DNA of 6,497 nucleotides, taken from contig CAMYZR010000082.1 in NCBI GenBank assembly GCA_947303905.1, forward strand, positions 1 to 6,497. The letters run 5' to 3'. Under the pieces are notes generated by a model, which ran no database searches, was not told the origin of the DNA, and was given only the letters and a program-made list of their open reading frames with translations. Each line of letters opens with the position of its first letter. Positions within the stretch are counted from its first letter, which is position 1. The position numbers and the translations under genes are program-made. This DNA comes from an uncultured Atopobiaceae bacterium. GTDB lineage: Bacteria > Actinomycetota > Coriobacteriia > Coriobacteriales > Atopobiaceae. Positions 5,677 to 6,497 of the stretch are shown piece by piece.

Positions 5677-6497
5677 CCTTACGCCTGACGTGTCGACCGC
5701 TTCGGATGTGTCAGGCTCGTCGTAAATGGCCCCCATGATGTCGCGGACCACGTACATGGCGCATTCGCTGCCGTACCCGCCGCGCTCCACGCAGGAGGCC
5801 ACCACATAGCGCGGGTTGTCCGCGGGCACATATGCGACGAACCAGCCGGTCGGTTCCTCGCCGGAGCGCTCTGCCGTTCCGGTCTTGCCCGCGACCAGCT
5901 CCTTCATGTTGGTGAAGTGCGATGCCTGGGCTTCCGACTCCTCGTAGATGACGCCCTGCAGGCCGTCCTGGATGAGATCGAACGAGCTGTCCTGCTCCTC
6001 GACCGTACGGGCGACCTCGCTCTTGTAGTCCATAATCGAGCCGGACCCCGCATGGGATGAGACGCTGCGCAGCAGATGCGGCCTCTGCACGGTGCCCCTT
6101 GTCGCTATGCCAGCATAGACGGTCGCCATCTGCAGGGGCGTGACCAGAAGGTCGCCCTGGCCGATGACGAGGTTGGTGGTGTCGCCGCCCTGCCAGCTGC
6201 GCGCATACTCGTCGGCCTCGGTGAAGTAGCTCCACTTCCATTCGGCATCGGGAACCCTGCCGATGGACTCGGCGGGAAGATCGATGCCGCAGGCCTCCCC
6301 CAGCCCCCAGCGACGATAGGTCTCCTGCAGGCCCTCCTTGTTGTCAGAGAGGAAGAACCCCTTGCCGATCTCGTAGAAGACGGTGTCGCAGGAGTACACG
6401 ATACCCTCGCGCAGGTTGACATAGCCGTGGCCGCTATGGTTCCAGCAGTACTGGCCATACTGCTGGCCGAACCCCGTCCAGTAGCCCGTGCAGTCAT
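5674..6497 (-). CDS. mrdA: Penicillin-binding protein 2, C-terminal transpeptidase part (5' end outside window)
   Basis: PBP2 is the class B transpeptidase that cross-links sidewall peptidoglycan outside the membrane, in complex with RodA. The last 273 residues are visible; the membrane anchor, pedestal domain and SxxK active-site serine lie beyond the window edge. Seen here are the CTGYW...CW segment typical of PBP2 just before GHGYVNL, the second catalytic motif as SCD (6393-6385), GIDLPAES, the GQGDLLVTPLQMA motif, and the third motif KTGT in AGKTGTAE (5886-5875). GWFVAYVPADNPRYVVA and a short C-terminal tail follow. SCD in place of SxN, and the adjacent rodA, favour PBP2 over FtsI/PBP3. 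The fragment has six cysteines, many for an exported domain. The frame is open to the window edge with no break; the first GTG-like codon at 6399 is internal, not a start. Confidence 0.95.
   Translation of the reverse strand, partial: DCTGYWTGFGQQYGQYCWNHSGHGYVNLREGIVYSCDTVFYEIGKGFFLSDNKEGLQETYRRWGLGEACGIDLPAESIGRVPDAEWKWSYFTEADEYARSWQGGDTTNLVIGQGDLLVTPLQMATVYAGIATRGTVQRPHLLRSVSSHAGSGSIMDYKSEVARTVEEQDSSFDLIQDGLQGVIYEESEAQASHFTNMKELVAGKTGTAERSGEEPTGWFVAYVPADNPRYVVASCVERGGYGSECAMYVVRDIMGAIYDEPDTSEAVDTSGVR

Noticed and set aside
1..6497. Mobile element, CRISPR array, tRNA/rRNA, prophage or defence system
   Set aside because: I looked for transposase-like proteins, terminal inverted repeats, regularly spaced repeats and RNA gene signatures and found none. 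The window is packed with housekeeping-type genes on one strand.

Overview
The window is a stretch of ordinary-looking chromosome in which every supported gene lies on the minus strand. The DNA is GC-rich by eye and the Shine-Dalgarno sites are strong. The proteins suggest a rod- or ovoid-shaped Gram-positive-type bacterium. My best guess is a high-GC actinobacterium of the class Coriobacteriia (Olsenella/Atopobium/Collinsella-like). This rests on general resemblance and gene order, so it is an inference and not a firm placement.

In the direction of transcription (high to low coordinates) the layout has two units. The first is a tightly packed row: mrdA (penicillin-binding protein 2, 5' end outside the window, ending at 5674), rodA (5660-4443), an uncharacterised protein with a DUF697-like hydrophobic C-terminal half (4371-3400), a TIGR03960-type radical SAM protein (3403-1514) and its TIGR03936/DUF2344 partner (1524-766). 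The junctions are +13 bp, +71 bp, a 4-bp ATGA overlap and an 11-bp overlap, so all but the rodA/DUF697-like junction look translationally coupled. The second unit starts after a 194-bp intergenic region (572-765) that holds a terminator-like hairpin and a clear housekeeping promoter. It contains rplU (L21, 571-263) and rpmA (L27, from 218 and running off the window).

PBP2 and RodA are the transpeptidase/glycosyltransferase pair that builds sidewall peptidoglycan. L21 and L27 are proteins of the 50S ribosomal subunit. The radical SAM protein and its partner have no assigned reaction in the families I recognise. They recur, however, between cell-shape genes and rplU-rpmA in many Gram-positive genomes. 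The DUF697-like protein is the least understood gene here. It has the best ribosome-binding site in the window and an N-terminal region that reads like a G-domain lacking its nucleotide-binding motifs.

I see no mobile element, CRISPR array, RNA gene, prophage or attachment site. The long plus-strand open frames, including one of 653 codons opposite the radical SAM gene, are best explained as shadows of the minus-strand genes. The real unknowns are the radical SAM pair and the DUF697-like gene.
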